Notes: generated by a model not told the origin, from the letters alone. A stretch of 5,432 bases of DNA from Bacteroidota bacterium (GCA_015767395.1 JADWMI010000057.1:5739-11170); one strand, 5' to 3'; shown: positions 1-5,213, counted from the stretch's first letter. Program-made: numbers and translations.

Positions 1-195
1 AAATTGGCACATTTAAATTCTTTAAGTGCTATTGGAGATTATAAACCAACAGATCAATCCATTGAGTTTAAAAATGAAATTACAATTTTAATTGATGCTG
101 AATTGGCAAAGATTTACGCGATTTTTGAAACAGATGTAGTGATGCTTAACAAAAAAGTGAAGCAAAGTGAAATTAATTTAATCAACTTCGATTAA
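1..195 (+). CDS. C-terminal fragment of a probable sortilin/BNR-type glycosyl hydrolase-like protein
   Basis: The window opens inside this gene; the reading frame is open from base 1 and stops at TAA 193-195, leaving about 64 residues of the C-terminus. The piece is hydrophilic and predicted helical, with the segment GDYKPTDQSIEF followed by an amphipathic stretch around IDAELAKIYAIFETDVVMLN. This resembles the C-terminal helical tail I recall in the roughly 1000-residue Bacteroidota proteins annotated as VPS10/sortilin or BNR-repeat 'glycosyl hydrolases', which are exported beta-propeller proteins. None of the propeller is in the window, so the assignment rests on the tail alone. The TTG at position 4 is just an internal leucine codon, not a start. 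The gene is convergent with the small membrane protein gene at 331-570. Confidence 0.6.
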   Translation, partial: KLAHLNSLSAIGDYKPTDQSIEFKNEITILIDAELAKIYAIFETDVVMLNKKVKQSEINLINFD

Positions 196-207
196 CAAAA
201 GAAGTTG
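183..207 (+). terminator. Weak hairpin at the end of the first gene, possible terminator
   Basis: CAACTTC (183-189) and GAAGTTG (201-207) form a perfect 7-bp stem around an 11-nt loop that contains the stop codon. Only TTT then A-rich sequence follows, so as an intrinsic terminator it is weak. It is the only compact hairpin directly at the gene end. Confidence 0.35.
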
Positions 208-232
208 TTTAAAAGCAAATGAAATTATTATA

Positions 233-302
233 GTCAAACTGAGCTTGTCGAAGTTGGTATTAAATATCAATATTCAGCATATTTCGACAGGTTCAATATG
301 AC
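233..302. repeat. Imperfect 22-nt inverted repeat, likely a dispersed intergenic element
   Basis: The left arm 233-254 (containing GAGCTTGTCGAAGT) and right arm 281-302 (containing TTTCGACAGGTTCAA) are inverted copies matching at 17 of 22 positions, with a 26-nt AT-rich spacer. Of the five mismatches, three would be G-U pairs in RNA, so a long hairpin can still form. The core GAGCTTGTCGAAG and its reverse complement CTTCGACAAGCTC are, from memory, a very common intergenic repeat in flavobacterial genomes. It sits between two convergent genes, the usual place for REP-like elements and for bidirectional transcript ends. I see no transposase or coding capacity in it. Confidence 0.65.
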
Positions 303-330
303 ACAAAATCAACAATTTAAACTGCCTTTT

Positions 331-570
331 TTATTTTTTTATAAACTTATAATAACCTGCCATAAAAAGTCCATAAATTGCAGATATGACCACCTGTACT
401 TTCACAAATGGTTGCCAAGCTTCTTCAGAAAAATATTGAGCGGTCATTCCTGAAAAACTTCCTGTTTGAAAAATGGCCATTACAATTTTTATCAGTGAAA
501 CGACTACTAAAAATATGAGTCCAAATCTTAAAGTTAATTTTAAAAACGATTGACTTTTATATTGATTCAT
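331..570 (-). CDS. Small two-helix membrane protein of unknown function
   Basis: This 79-residue protein is not recognised. It has a basic N-terminus (K5, K11, R15), a first hydrophobic helix at about residues 16-34, a loop of about 20 residues with GSFSGMTAQYF, and a second helix at about 58-74 ending in the basic tail YKFIKK. The basic residues at both ends suggest both termini face the cytoplasm. Its ATG (570-568) follows the TAA of the MazG-like gene (573-571) with no intervening base, so the two are almost certainly co-transcribed and translationally coupled; no separate promoter would fit. The gene ends the minus-strand run and converges on the repeat region at 196-330. The tight coupling and the conserved-looking sequence argue it is real; no function is inferred. 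Confidence 0.8.
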   Translation of the reverse strand: MNQYKSQSFLKLTLRFGLIFLVVVSLIKIVMAIFQTGSFSGMTAQYFSEEAWQPFVKVQVVISAIYGLFMAGYYKFIKK

Positions 571-897
571 TTATTGAAGTTTTTTATTATTGTGATGACG
601 ATCGTGATCTCGCTTTGTTTTTACATCCATTTTTTTATCAAAAGAAGCTTGTAAATCAATACCTGTCTGGTTGGCTAAACATAAAACAACAAAAACAACA
701 TCGGCTAATTCTTCACCTAAGTCTTTATTTTTATCGCTCTCTTTTTCACTTTGCTCTCCGTATCTGCGGGCAATAATGCGGGCAACTTCTCCAACTTCTT
801 CAGTGAGTTGCGCCATGTTTGTCAATTCATTAAAATAACGTACACCGTGTTCTTTAATCCAATTATCAACTACTAATTGCCCTTCTTTTAAATCCAT
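571..897 (-). CDS. MazG-like nucleotide pyrophosphohydrolase
   Basis: This 108-residue, all-helical protein belongs to the MazG-like/all-alpha NTP pyrophosphohydrolase superfamily, which hydrolyses (d)NTPs to the monophosphate and pyrophosphate using Mg2+. The metal-binding signature is visible as E34-V-G-E37 in TEEVGEVAR and E63-L-A-D66 in GEELADVVFVV, the ExxE...ExxD arrangement. The residues between (EQSEKESDKNKD) form a charged linker. Length fits the small single-domain relatives, not the two-domain E. coli MazG, so the gene name mazG would be misleading. The likely role is cleaning the nucleotide pool of modified or excess dNTPs in the cytoplasm; the actual substrate cannot be read from sequence. 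Upstream is a TATATTTG box (929-922), 24 nt before the ATG, suggesting its own promoter after aat. The C-terminus is rich in His, Lys and Asn (RDHDRHHNNKK). Confidence 0.9.
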   Translation of the reverse strand: MDLKEGQLVVDNWIKEHGVRYFNELTNMAQLTEEVGEVARIIARRYGEQSEKESDKNKDLGEELADVVFVVLCLANQTGIDLQASFDKKMDVKTKRDHDRHHNNKKLQ

Positions 898-921
898 CCT
901 AATTTAAATTTTTATAAAGCT

Positions 922-929
922 CAAATATA
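922..929 (-). promoter_or_regulatory. Bacteroidota -7 promoter box upstream of the MazG-like gene
   Basis: Reading the minus strand, TATATTTG is an exact match to the TAnnTTTG -7 consensus of Bacteroidota primary sigma factors. It ends 24 nt before the ATG at 897. No TTG was found at the usual 17-23 nt spacing; one lies only 10 nt upstream, so the -33 half is unsupported. Confidence 0.5.
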
Positions 930-952
930 ATGAACTTATCAATTACTTTTTA

Positions 953-1585
953 TTATTTAAGAAATTTCAAAAACGCTTCTCTTGAAATTTCACTAGCTCC
1001 CAAACTTGCCAAATGATTGTTATAAACTTGACAATCTATCAATTTATAATGTTCTTTTTCTAACTTTTGAGTCAAATAAATAAATGCCAACTTTGAAGCA
1101 TTGCTTACTTTGCTAAACATACTTTCTCCACAAAAAACATGACCCAAATCTATGCCATACAGACCACCTACCAATTCATCATTTTGCCAAACTTCAACTG
1201 ATTTTGCAATTCCATTTTCATACAATTTCATATACGCTTGCTGCATTTCGTTGGTAATCCAAGTCCCGCCCTGACCAACTCTATACATGTTTTTACAATT
1301 TGAAATTACTTCAGCAAAATTTTGATTGAATGTTATATTAAACGCATTCTTTCGAATGATTTGCTTCATACTTTTTGAAATTTTCAAATCTTTTGGAAAC
1401 AATACCATTCTAGGATCTGGACTGTACCAAATAATTGGTTCACCTTCATTATACCATGGAAAAATGCCACTTTTATAAGCCAACTTCAATCTTTCAACCG
1501 ATAAATCACCACCTATTGCTAACAGGCCATCTTTATCCGCTAAGTGAACTGGAGGAAAAGCTATTTCTTTTGAGAGTAAATACAT
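953..1585 (-). CDS. aat: Leucyl/phenylalanyl-tRNA--protein transferase
   Basis: Aat transfers Leu or Phe from aminoacyl-tRNA to the N-terminus of proteins bearing Arg or Lys, marking them for ClpS/ClpAP-type degradation in the cytoplasm (N-degron pathway). The 210-residue product carries the family signatures in order: LAIGGDL (22-28), GIFPWY (40-45), IIWYSPDPR (51-59), GGTWI (106-110), SVEVW (129-133), GGLYG (140-144), CGESMFS (152-158), NASK (162-165) and IDCQVYNNHLASLGA (183-197). Length fits the family (E. coli about 234). The frame stays open upstream to an ATG at 1663, but I chose the ATG at 1585: the extra 26 residues would be translated across the terminator hairpin of the preceding gene and the -7 box at 1609-1602, are low-complexity, and match nothing in the family, whose N-terminus is typically MxxL followed by FP. 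Confidence 0.95.
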   Translation of the reverse strand: MYLLSKEIAFPPVHLADKDGLLAIGGDLSVERLKLAYKSGIFPWYNEGEPIIWYSPDPRMVLFPKDLKISKSMKQIIRKNAFNITFNQNFAEVISNCKNMYRVGQGGTWITNEMQQAYMKLYENGIAKSVEVWQNDELVGGLYGIDLGHVFCGESMFSKVSNASKLAFIYLTQKLEKEHYKLIDCQVYNNHLASLGASEISREAFLKFLK

Positions 1586-1601
1586 TCGTTTGGTATTATT
1601 A

Positions 1602-1609
1602 CAAATATA
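1602..1609 (-). promoter_or_regulatory. Bacteroidota -7 promoter box of aat
   Basis: TATATTTG on the minus strand matches TAnnTTTG exactly and ends 16 nt before the chosen aat ATG (1585). It lies only about 9 nt beyond the terminator stem of the upstream DUF3127 gene, so any -33 element would fall inside that hairpin; no TTG is present there. It supports the 1585 start. Confidence 0.5.
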
Positions 1610-1618
1610 GGTAAACAA

Positions 1619-1652
1619 AAAAAAGAGAAAAGTTTTCACTTTTCTCTTTTTT
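1619..1652 (-). terminator. Strong intrinsic terminator after the DUF3127 gene
   Basis: A perfect 15-bp stem (1619-1633 with 1638-1652) closes on the 4-nt loop TTTC. On the minus strand the stem runs into a run of eight Ts and then GTTTAC, the form of a Rho-independent terminator, 18 nt after the stop codon of the DUF3127 gene. The stem is rich in A and T apart from its GAG and GT steps. A T-run also exists on the plus strand, so it could act in both directions, but no plus-strand gene lies upstream. Confidence 0.85.
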
Positions 1653-1670
1653 AATATTGTCAAAACTTAC

Positions 1671-2045
1671 TTAAAACGGTAAGTCATCTGGCTCACTATC
1701 GTCAACTTTTGTTGTCGTTTCAAAATTATCTGCAGGAGGCATTGGAGGGGCAACTGAAGATCCTTCAGCTTGCGCCGCTTCAATTCTCCATCCTTGAACA
1801 GAATTAAAATATACTGCAACACCTTCTGGATTAATCCATTCTCTACCTCTTAAGTTAATAGACACTTTTACATCTTGCCCTACTTGGTAGCTGTTTAATA
1901 AATCACATTTATCTTGCACAAATTCTATCATGATCATTTGTGGATACTGCTCGTTTGTTGTAACAACCATTTCTCTTTTTCTAAAACCGCTTGCTCCAAA
2001 AGTTTTAGTTTCGTCAATTTTTTTAATTTTTCCTGTAACTTCCAT
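1671..2045 (-). CDS. DUF3127 domain protein, SSB-like with an acidic DDLPF tail
   Basis: The 124-residue protein matches the Bacteroidota DUF3127 family as I recall it: MEVTGKIKKI at the start, KREMVVTT (23-30), QYPQMIMIEF (33-42), QDKCDLLNSYQVGQDV (44-59), INLRGREW (63-70) and YFNSVQGWRIE (79-89). The pattern of short beta-strands resembles an OB-fold. Residues 91-115 form a flexible linker rich in Ala, Pro and Thr, followed by the acidic tip DDSEPDDLPF. Bacterial SSB proteins end in a similar tip (DDDIPF in E. coli) that recruits repair and replication proteins, so a single-stranded nucleic acid role is plausible, but this is inference; the family has no settled function that I know. It is not the canonical SSB. 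The gene starts 8 nt after the flavin reductase stop and ends at a strong terminator, so the pair forms an operon. Confidence 0.88.
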   Translation of the reverse strand: MEVTGKIKKIDETKTFGASGFRKREMVVTTNEQYPQMIMIEFVQDKCDLLNSYQVGQDVKVSINLRGREWINPEGVAVYFNSVQGWRIEAAQAEGSSVAPPMPPADNFETTTKVDDSEPDDLPF

Positions 2046-2053
2046 GTTTCAAA

Positions 2054-2914
2054 TTATTTCATTAAAAGCACTTTCCAAGCGCCAATTACATCATTGTTTT
2101 CAATAAATACTTTCGCAAATGTATGTTTTTTTACCAAATCTACCCCAATATATTGGACATGTTCTTTTGCAAACTTATCAACATCATTTCCTGAAGGGAT
2201 CTCTTCAACATTCCCTAACATTCCCAAATCGTTCCCTGTTAAGACAGTACTATTTCTAATTCCCGAAGGAATGGCGTCAACACCTATTCCCAATACAGAC
2301 AACGGTTTTTTTATTTCAAAAAAACCTTCTTTAGCTCTCGAATAATAATTACCTCCTGCCCTTGCAACCAAATCTAATTTTTCTTGGTTTATTGCGCCGC
2401 TATCATCTAAAAAAGCCTTTTTAATATGTAATTTAACCACTTCACAAATAATTAAATTTCCAGCACCTCCTTCTTTTCCAAGTGCTACTACTTCATTCAC
2501 CTTACATTCAAATTGAATAGGTGATTCTGCAACTCTAAAAGGTTTTACTTTTTCTGAAGCCAGCATCGTAAATCCAGCTTTCACAAATTCATTTACACCT
2601 TGAGCATATTCAGAACTTGACAATGACATTTGCTGCACAATCTCATAATTCACTATATTTATGACAACTTCTTTTGTTACTTTTACATTGTTAAGTGTAT
2701 GTTTTGTTGTATTTCCACGAACCCTTCGTGCTGGTGAAAAAATTAATATTGGCGGATTTGCACTAAAAACATTAAAAAAACTAAAAGGGGATAGATTAAC
2801 ATTTCCTTCAGCATCAATTGTACTTGCCAAGGCTATGGGCCTTGGAGCAACGGCGCTTAGTAAATACCCATGTAATTTAGGTGTTGAAATATCTGATGGA
2901 TTTATACTTAACAT
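2054..2914 (-). CDS. Flavin reductase family protein (FMN-binding split barrel)
   Basis: The 286-residue protein has the flavin reductase-like domain in about residues 15-195: the strand APRPIALAST (23-32), the FMN-contact type motif NLSPFSFFN (40-48), NPP (53-55) and the late RAGGNYYSR (185-193). Proteins of this group bind FMN and either reduce free flavin with NAD(P)H for partner monooxygenases or act as flavin-dependent oxidoreductases; the substrate here is unknown and no monooxygenase is nearby. About 90 residues follow the barrel, a C-terminal extension typical of the longer Bacteroidota members. The ATG at 2914 is supported by a -7 box 17 nt upstream. It leads an operon with the DUF3127 gene, 8 nt downstream. 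No signal peptide is seen, so it should be cytoplasmic. Confidence 0.92.
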   Translation of the reverse strand: MLSINPSDISTPKLHGYLLSAVAPRPIALASTIDAEGNVNLSPFSFFNVFSANPPILIFSPARRVRGNTTKHTLNNVKVTKEVVINIVNYEIVQQMSLSSSEYAQGVNEFVKAGFTMLASEKVKPFRVAESPIQFECKVNEVVALGKEGGAGNLIICEVVKLHIKKAFLDDSGAINQEKLDLVARAGGNYYSRAKEGFFEIKKPLSVLGIGVDAIPSGIRNSTVLTGNDLGMLGNVEEIPSGNDVDKFAKEHVQYIGVDLVKKHTFAKVFIENNDVIGAWKVLLMK

Positions 2915-2931
2915 AAGCAGTTGCTTTCTAA

Positions 2932-2939
2932 CAAATATA
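2932..2939 (-). promoter_or_regulatory. Bacteroidota -7 box of the flavin reductase/DUF3127 operon
   Basis: TATATTTG on the minus strand is an exact TAnnTTTG match ending 17 nt before the ATG at 2914. A TTG at 2966-2964 lies 24 nt upstream, one base beyond the usual 17-23 nt range, so it is a possible but imperfect -33 element. It shares the 95-bp divergent region with the kinase promoter. Confidence 0.6.
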
Positions 2940-2975
2940 AATATTTCAATTTTAAAATAATATCAATTATATTTT

Positions 2976-3005
2976 TTAGTTATATAAACTTATCATTTAT
3001 ATTTG
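2976..3005 (+). promoter_or_regulatory. Promoter of the histidine kinase, with a very short leader
   Basis: TATATTTG (2998-3005) is an exact -7 match. TTAG (2976-2979), one change from TTTG, lies 18 nt upstream, within the normal spacing. Only four bases (AACA) separate the -7 box from the ATG at 3010. With transcription usually starting a few bases after the box, the mRNA would begin at or just before the start codon. Confidence 0.6.
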
Positions 3006-3009
3006 AACA

Positions 3010-4158
3010 ATGGATTCATACAAAAACTCCCAAATAATTAGATGGATAGCAATTGCATCCTCTTTTATAATTGTAGCACTAATTTTGTGGAACACTTACG
3101 ATTTTTTTAATAAATTTAAAAATGAAGAAAGATCGAAAATGGAAGTCCTTGCCAAGGCCTATGAAAGCTTAAGCATTGCCGATTTGAATGCTGACATTTC
3201 TCTTGAATATCAAATTATTGGAAATAATAGTAATATCCCTATGATTATTACCAATGAAAAAGACAGCATTACGGATTGGTCAAACTTGGATTCTATTAAA
3301 ACAAAAAAACATCAATATTTATTAAAACAGTTAGTCATAATGAAAAGCCAAAACGAGCCCATTATTATGAGTTACAAAAACGCAGATATTAATCAACTTA
3401 TTTACTACCGAGATTCAGATTTATTGACCAAATTAAAATACTATCCTGTTGCCCTGATTTTAATTTTATTTTTATTTGCCAGTGTTATTTACATGTTTTT
3501 TAAATCCAATAAAGTTGCTGATCAAAATAAATTATGGACAGGAATGGCAAAGGAAACGGCCCATCGAATTGGAACTCCACTATCATCATTATTAGGTTGG
3601 GTTGAAATTTTACGCCTCGAAAATACTGATGAAACCACTGTACAAGAAATAGAAAAAGATGTGCAACGACTAAATGTTATTGCTGAAAGGTTTTCAAAAA
3701 TTGGTTCAGTACCTGTACTCGACAAACAAAATATTGTTGAAGTCACCAGCAATTCCTTTAACTATTTAAAATCCAGAAGTTCAAAACAAGTTATTTTTAA
3801 TTTTAAAACCAGCAACCCTGAAATTTACGCAAATCTAAATCTTCAATTATTTAGTTGGGTGATAGAAAATTTAGTTAAAAATGCCATTGATGCTATGGAA
3901 GGAAAAGGTAAAATTAGTTTGAATATTACCGAAAATGAAAACGCTGTCGTTATTACAATTTCCGATACTGGAAAAGGTATATTGAAAAACCTGCAACAAA
4001 AAATATTTTCACCAGGATTTACCACTAAAAAACGGGGTTGGGGGCTAGGACTATCACTAGCCAAACGTATTGTTGAAGATTATCACAATGGTAAAATCGC
4101 TGTATTAAAATCTGAAATAGGAAAAGGAACAACCTTTTCCATTAACTTAAAAAAATAA
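3010..4158 (+). CDS. Membrane sensor histidine kinase (orphan)
   Basis: The 382-residue protein has two membrane helices (about 11-30 and 145-164) flanking an extracytoplasmic sensor region of about 110 residues that I do not recognise. There is no clear HAMP or PAS domain: after a short linker comes the dimerisation/phosphoacceptor helix with H185 in KETAHRIGTPLSSLLGW. The ATP-binding domain follows, with N box ENLVKNAIDAM (286-296; N287, N291), G1 box DTGKGI (319-324), F box FSPGFTTK (333-340), G2 box GWGLGLSLAK (343-352) and G3 box GKGTTFS (371-377). All catalytic boxes look intact, so it should autophosphorylate at H185 and pass phosphate to a response regulator. No regulator lies next to it. 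The residue after the histidine is Arg where most HisKA kinases have Glu or Asp. It ends 2 nt from the convergent HIT gene. Confidence 0.95.
   Translation: MDSYKNSQIIRWIAIASSFIIVALILWNTYDFFNKFKNEERSKMEVLAKAYESLSIADLNADISLEYQIIGNNSNIPMIITNEKDSITDWSNLDSIKTKKHQYLLKQLVIMKSQNEPIIMSYKNADINQLIYYRDSDLLTKLKYYPVALILILFLFASVIYMFFKSNKVADQNKLWTGMAKETAHRIGTPLSSLLGWVEILRLENTDETTVQEIEKDVQRLNVIAERFSKIGSVPVLDKQNIVEVTSNSFNYLKSRSSKQVIFNFKTSNPEIYANLNLQLFSWVIENLVKNAIDAMEGKGKISLNITENENAVVITISDTGKGILKNLQQKIFSPGFTTKKRGWGLGLSLAKRIVEDYHNGKIAVLKSEIGKGTTFSINLKK
4120..4140 (-). terminator. Hairpin inside the kinase 3' end, possible terminator for the HIT gene
   Basis: GGAAAAGG (4120-4127) and CCTTTTCC (4133-4140) form a perfect 8-bp stem with a 5-nt loop. 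On the minus strand it comes 20 nt after the HIT stop codon and is followed by TATTTCAGATTTT, a broken T-tract. It also encodes the conserved G3 box of the kinase, so the symmetry could be chance. Confidence 0.4.
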
Positions 4159-4160
4159 GG

Positions 4161-4550
4161 CTACAAATTAAGGGCAATTGCTTTTGCCATAGCTTCAAAT
4201 TCTTCTTTCTCTAGTTGTACTTTTTTCTGAAATTGAATATCCTCCATGTTTTGCAACGGAATTAAATGAACGTGCACATGAGGAACTTCCAAACCAATAA
4301 CCGACATTCCTATACGTTTACAGGGAACTGTTTTTTCTAACGCTAAAGCTACTTTTCTTGAAAACTGCATCAAACCCATATAGCTTTCTTCGTCTAAATC
4401 AAAAAGTTTGTTTTCTTCCTTTTTAGGAACCACCAATGTGTGTCCTTTTGCATTTGGATTTACATCTAAAAAAGCATAAAAATTTTCATTTTCCGCAACT
4501 CTATAAGAAGGGATTTCACCATTGATGATCTTTGTAAATATGGAACTCAT
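4161..4550 (-). CDS. HIT family nucleotide-binding hydrolase
   Basis: The 129-residue protein belongs to the histidine triad family. The triad is H91-V-H93-V-H95-L in EVPHVHVHLIPL; the middle/last histidines form the nucleotide-phosphate transfer site. The N-terminal half carries the usual SSIFTKIINGEIPSY (2-16), FLDVNPNAKGHTLVVPK (27-43) and FDLDEE. Family members (Hint type) hydrolyse AMP-lysine or other nucleoside phosphoramidates in the cytoplasm; the physiological substrate is not readable here. Length is normal. A -7 box lies 14 nt before the ATG, just after the greA terminator, so it can be expressed on its own. Its stop codon (TAG, 4163-4161) is 2 nt from the kinase stop, and no room exists for a separate terminator between the two genes. 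Confidence 0.94.
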   Translation of the reverse strand: MSSIFTKIINGEIPSYRVAENENFYAFLDVNPNAKGHTLVVPKKEENKLFDLDEESYMGLMQFSRKVALALEKTVPCKRIGMSVIGLEVPHVHVHLIPLQNMEDIQFQKKVQLEKEEFEAMAKAIALNL

Positions 4551-4564
4551 AATTATTGTTTTTT

Positions 4565-4572
4565 CAAAAATA
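4565..4572 (-). promoter_or_regulatory. Bacteroidota -7 box of the HIT gene
   Basis: TATTTTTG on the minus strand fits TAnnTTTG and ends 14 nt before the ATG at 4550. TTAG at 4599-4596, one change from TTTG, lies 23 nt upstream inside the greA terminator, at the edge of the allowed spacing. The box is also the T-rich tail of that terminator. Confidence 0.5.
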
Positions 4573-4574
4573 AG

Positions 4575-4608
4575 AAACCCTTTTTAATTAAAAAACTAAA
4601 AAGGGTTT
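4575..4608 (-). terminator. Intrinsic terminator of greA
   Basis: AAACCCTTTTTA and its complement TAAAAAGGGTTT (4575-4586 with 4597-4608) form a perfect 12-bp stem with a 10-nt loop. On the minus strand it starts 19 nt after the greA stop codon and is followed by CTTATTTTTG, a slightly broken T-tract. This is a convincing Rho-independent terminator. Confidence 0.85.
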
Positions 4609-4627
4609 TCTCAAATGTTATTTAAAT

Positions 4628-5104
4628 TTATCCTCTGGTAATTTCTAATATTTCAAAATTCATAATTCCATTTGGCACTTGAATTTCAGCAATTTCACCT
4701 ACTTCTTTACCCAATAAGCCTTTCCCAATAGGAGAATTAACAGCTAACTTACCCATTTTTATATTGGTTTCTGAGTCAGCCACTATTGTATAAGTAAACT
4801 CCATACTATTTGCTGTGTTCTTCAATTTCACTGTCGAATGAATTAATATTTTTGACGTATCTAATAAAGATTCATCAATTATTCTAGCGTTAGAAACAAC
4901 TTCTTTTAACTTGGCTATTTTTAATTCTAAATATGATTGCTCTTCTTTTGCGGCGTGATATTCAGCATTTTCACTCAAATCACCTTTATCTCGCGCTTCA
5001 GCAATATCATTACTAACTCTAGGACGTTCAACATGTTCTAAATGATCTAACTCATCCTTCAATTTCCTCATTCCTTCTTCGGAATAATACGATATTTCAC
5101 TCAT
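4628..5104 (-). CDS. greA: Transcription elongation factor GreA
   Basis: GreA binds the secondary channel of RNA polymerase and stimulates cleavage of the nascent RNA in backtracked complexes, letting elongation resume. The 158-residue length is exactly that expected. The N-terminal coiled coil (about 8-75) carries the acidic tip EARDKGDLSENAEYHAAKE, with D42 and E45 equivalent to the catalytic D41 and E44 of the E. coli protein. The C-terminal FKBP-like domain (about 80-158) includes VNSPIGKGLLGKEVGE near residues 122-137. The start at 5104 matches the usual N-terminus (MSEISYYSEEGMRKL). It is followed by its own terminator, so it appears monocistronic, and it is divergent from the lipoprotein gene at 5225. 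A 61-nt leader with a hairpin precedes the ATG. Confidence 0.97.
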   Translation of the reverse strand: MSEISYYSEEGMRKLKDELDHLEHVERPRVSNDIAEARDKGDLSENAEYHAAKEEQSYLELKIAKLKEVVSNARIIDESLLDTSKILIHSTVKLKNTANSMEFTYTIVADSETNIKMGKLAVNSPIGKGLLGKEVGEIAEIQVPNGIMNFEILEITRG

Positions 5105-5130
5105 AAATTCTCAATTTAATAAAGACAAAA

Positions 5131-5160
5131 AATCTCAAAACTGTTATCCAGCATGAGATT
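5131..5160 (-). promoter_or_regulatory. Hairpin at the 5' end of the greA leader
   Basis: On the minus strand AATCTCA (5160-5154) pairs with TGAGATT (5137-5131), a perfect 7-bp stem with a 16-nt loop. The -7 box ends at 5166, so the predicted mRNA 5' end falls at or next to the stem base. There is no T-tract, so it is not a terminator. Confidence 0.4.
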
Positions 5161-5165
5161 CAATA

Positions 5166-5173
5166 CAAATGTA
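5166..5173 (-). promoter_or_regulatory. Bacteroidota -7 box of greA
   Basis: TACATTTG on the minus strand fits TAnnTTTG. It ends 61 nt before the greA ATG (5104). No TTG is found at 17-23 nt spacing; the nearest further one is 28 nt away, so only the -7 half is supported. Confidence 0.5.
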
Positions 5174-5180
5174 CAAAATA

Positions 5181-5213
5181 TTTGTAAATTGCAGCCGTTT
5201 ACAAATAAACTTG
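5181..5213 (+). promoter_or_regulatory. Candidate promoter of the lipoprotein gene
   Basis: TTTG (5181-5184) and TAAACTTG (5206-5213), one mismatch from TAnnTTTG, are separated by 21 nt, within the Bacteroidota range. The box ends 11 nt before the ATG at 5225. It lies back to back with the greA promoter. Confidence 0.45.

Noticed and set aside
1586..1663. Upstream extension of aat giving 26 extra N-terminal residues
   Set aside because: It would be encoded across the terminator hairpin of the preceding gene and the aat -7 box, and the residues do not resemble the Aat N-terminus.
1914..2345. Plus-strand open frame of 143 codons
   Set aside because: It lies antisense over the DUF3127 and flavin reductase genes, is rich in Phe, Ser and Asn as expected for an antisense shadow, and has no recognisable domain.
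2661..2960. Plus-strand open frame of 99 codons
   Set aside because: It is antisense to the start of the flavin reductase gene and runs through the divergent promoter region, with no family resemblance.
3522..4064. Two minus-strand open frames within the histidine kinase
   Set aside because: They are antisense to conserved kinase motifs (H, N, G1 and G2 boxes), which explain the sequence fully.
4173..4188. Small GGCAA/TTGCC hairpin just after the kinase stop codon
   Set aside because: Only 5 bp, without a following T-tract, and inside the HIT coding sequence; too weak to call a kinase terminator.
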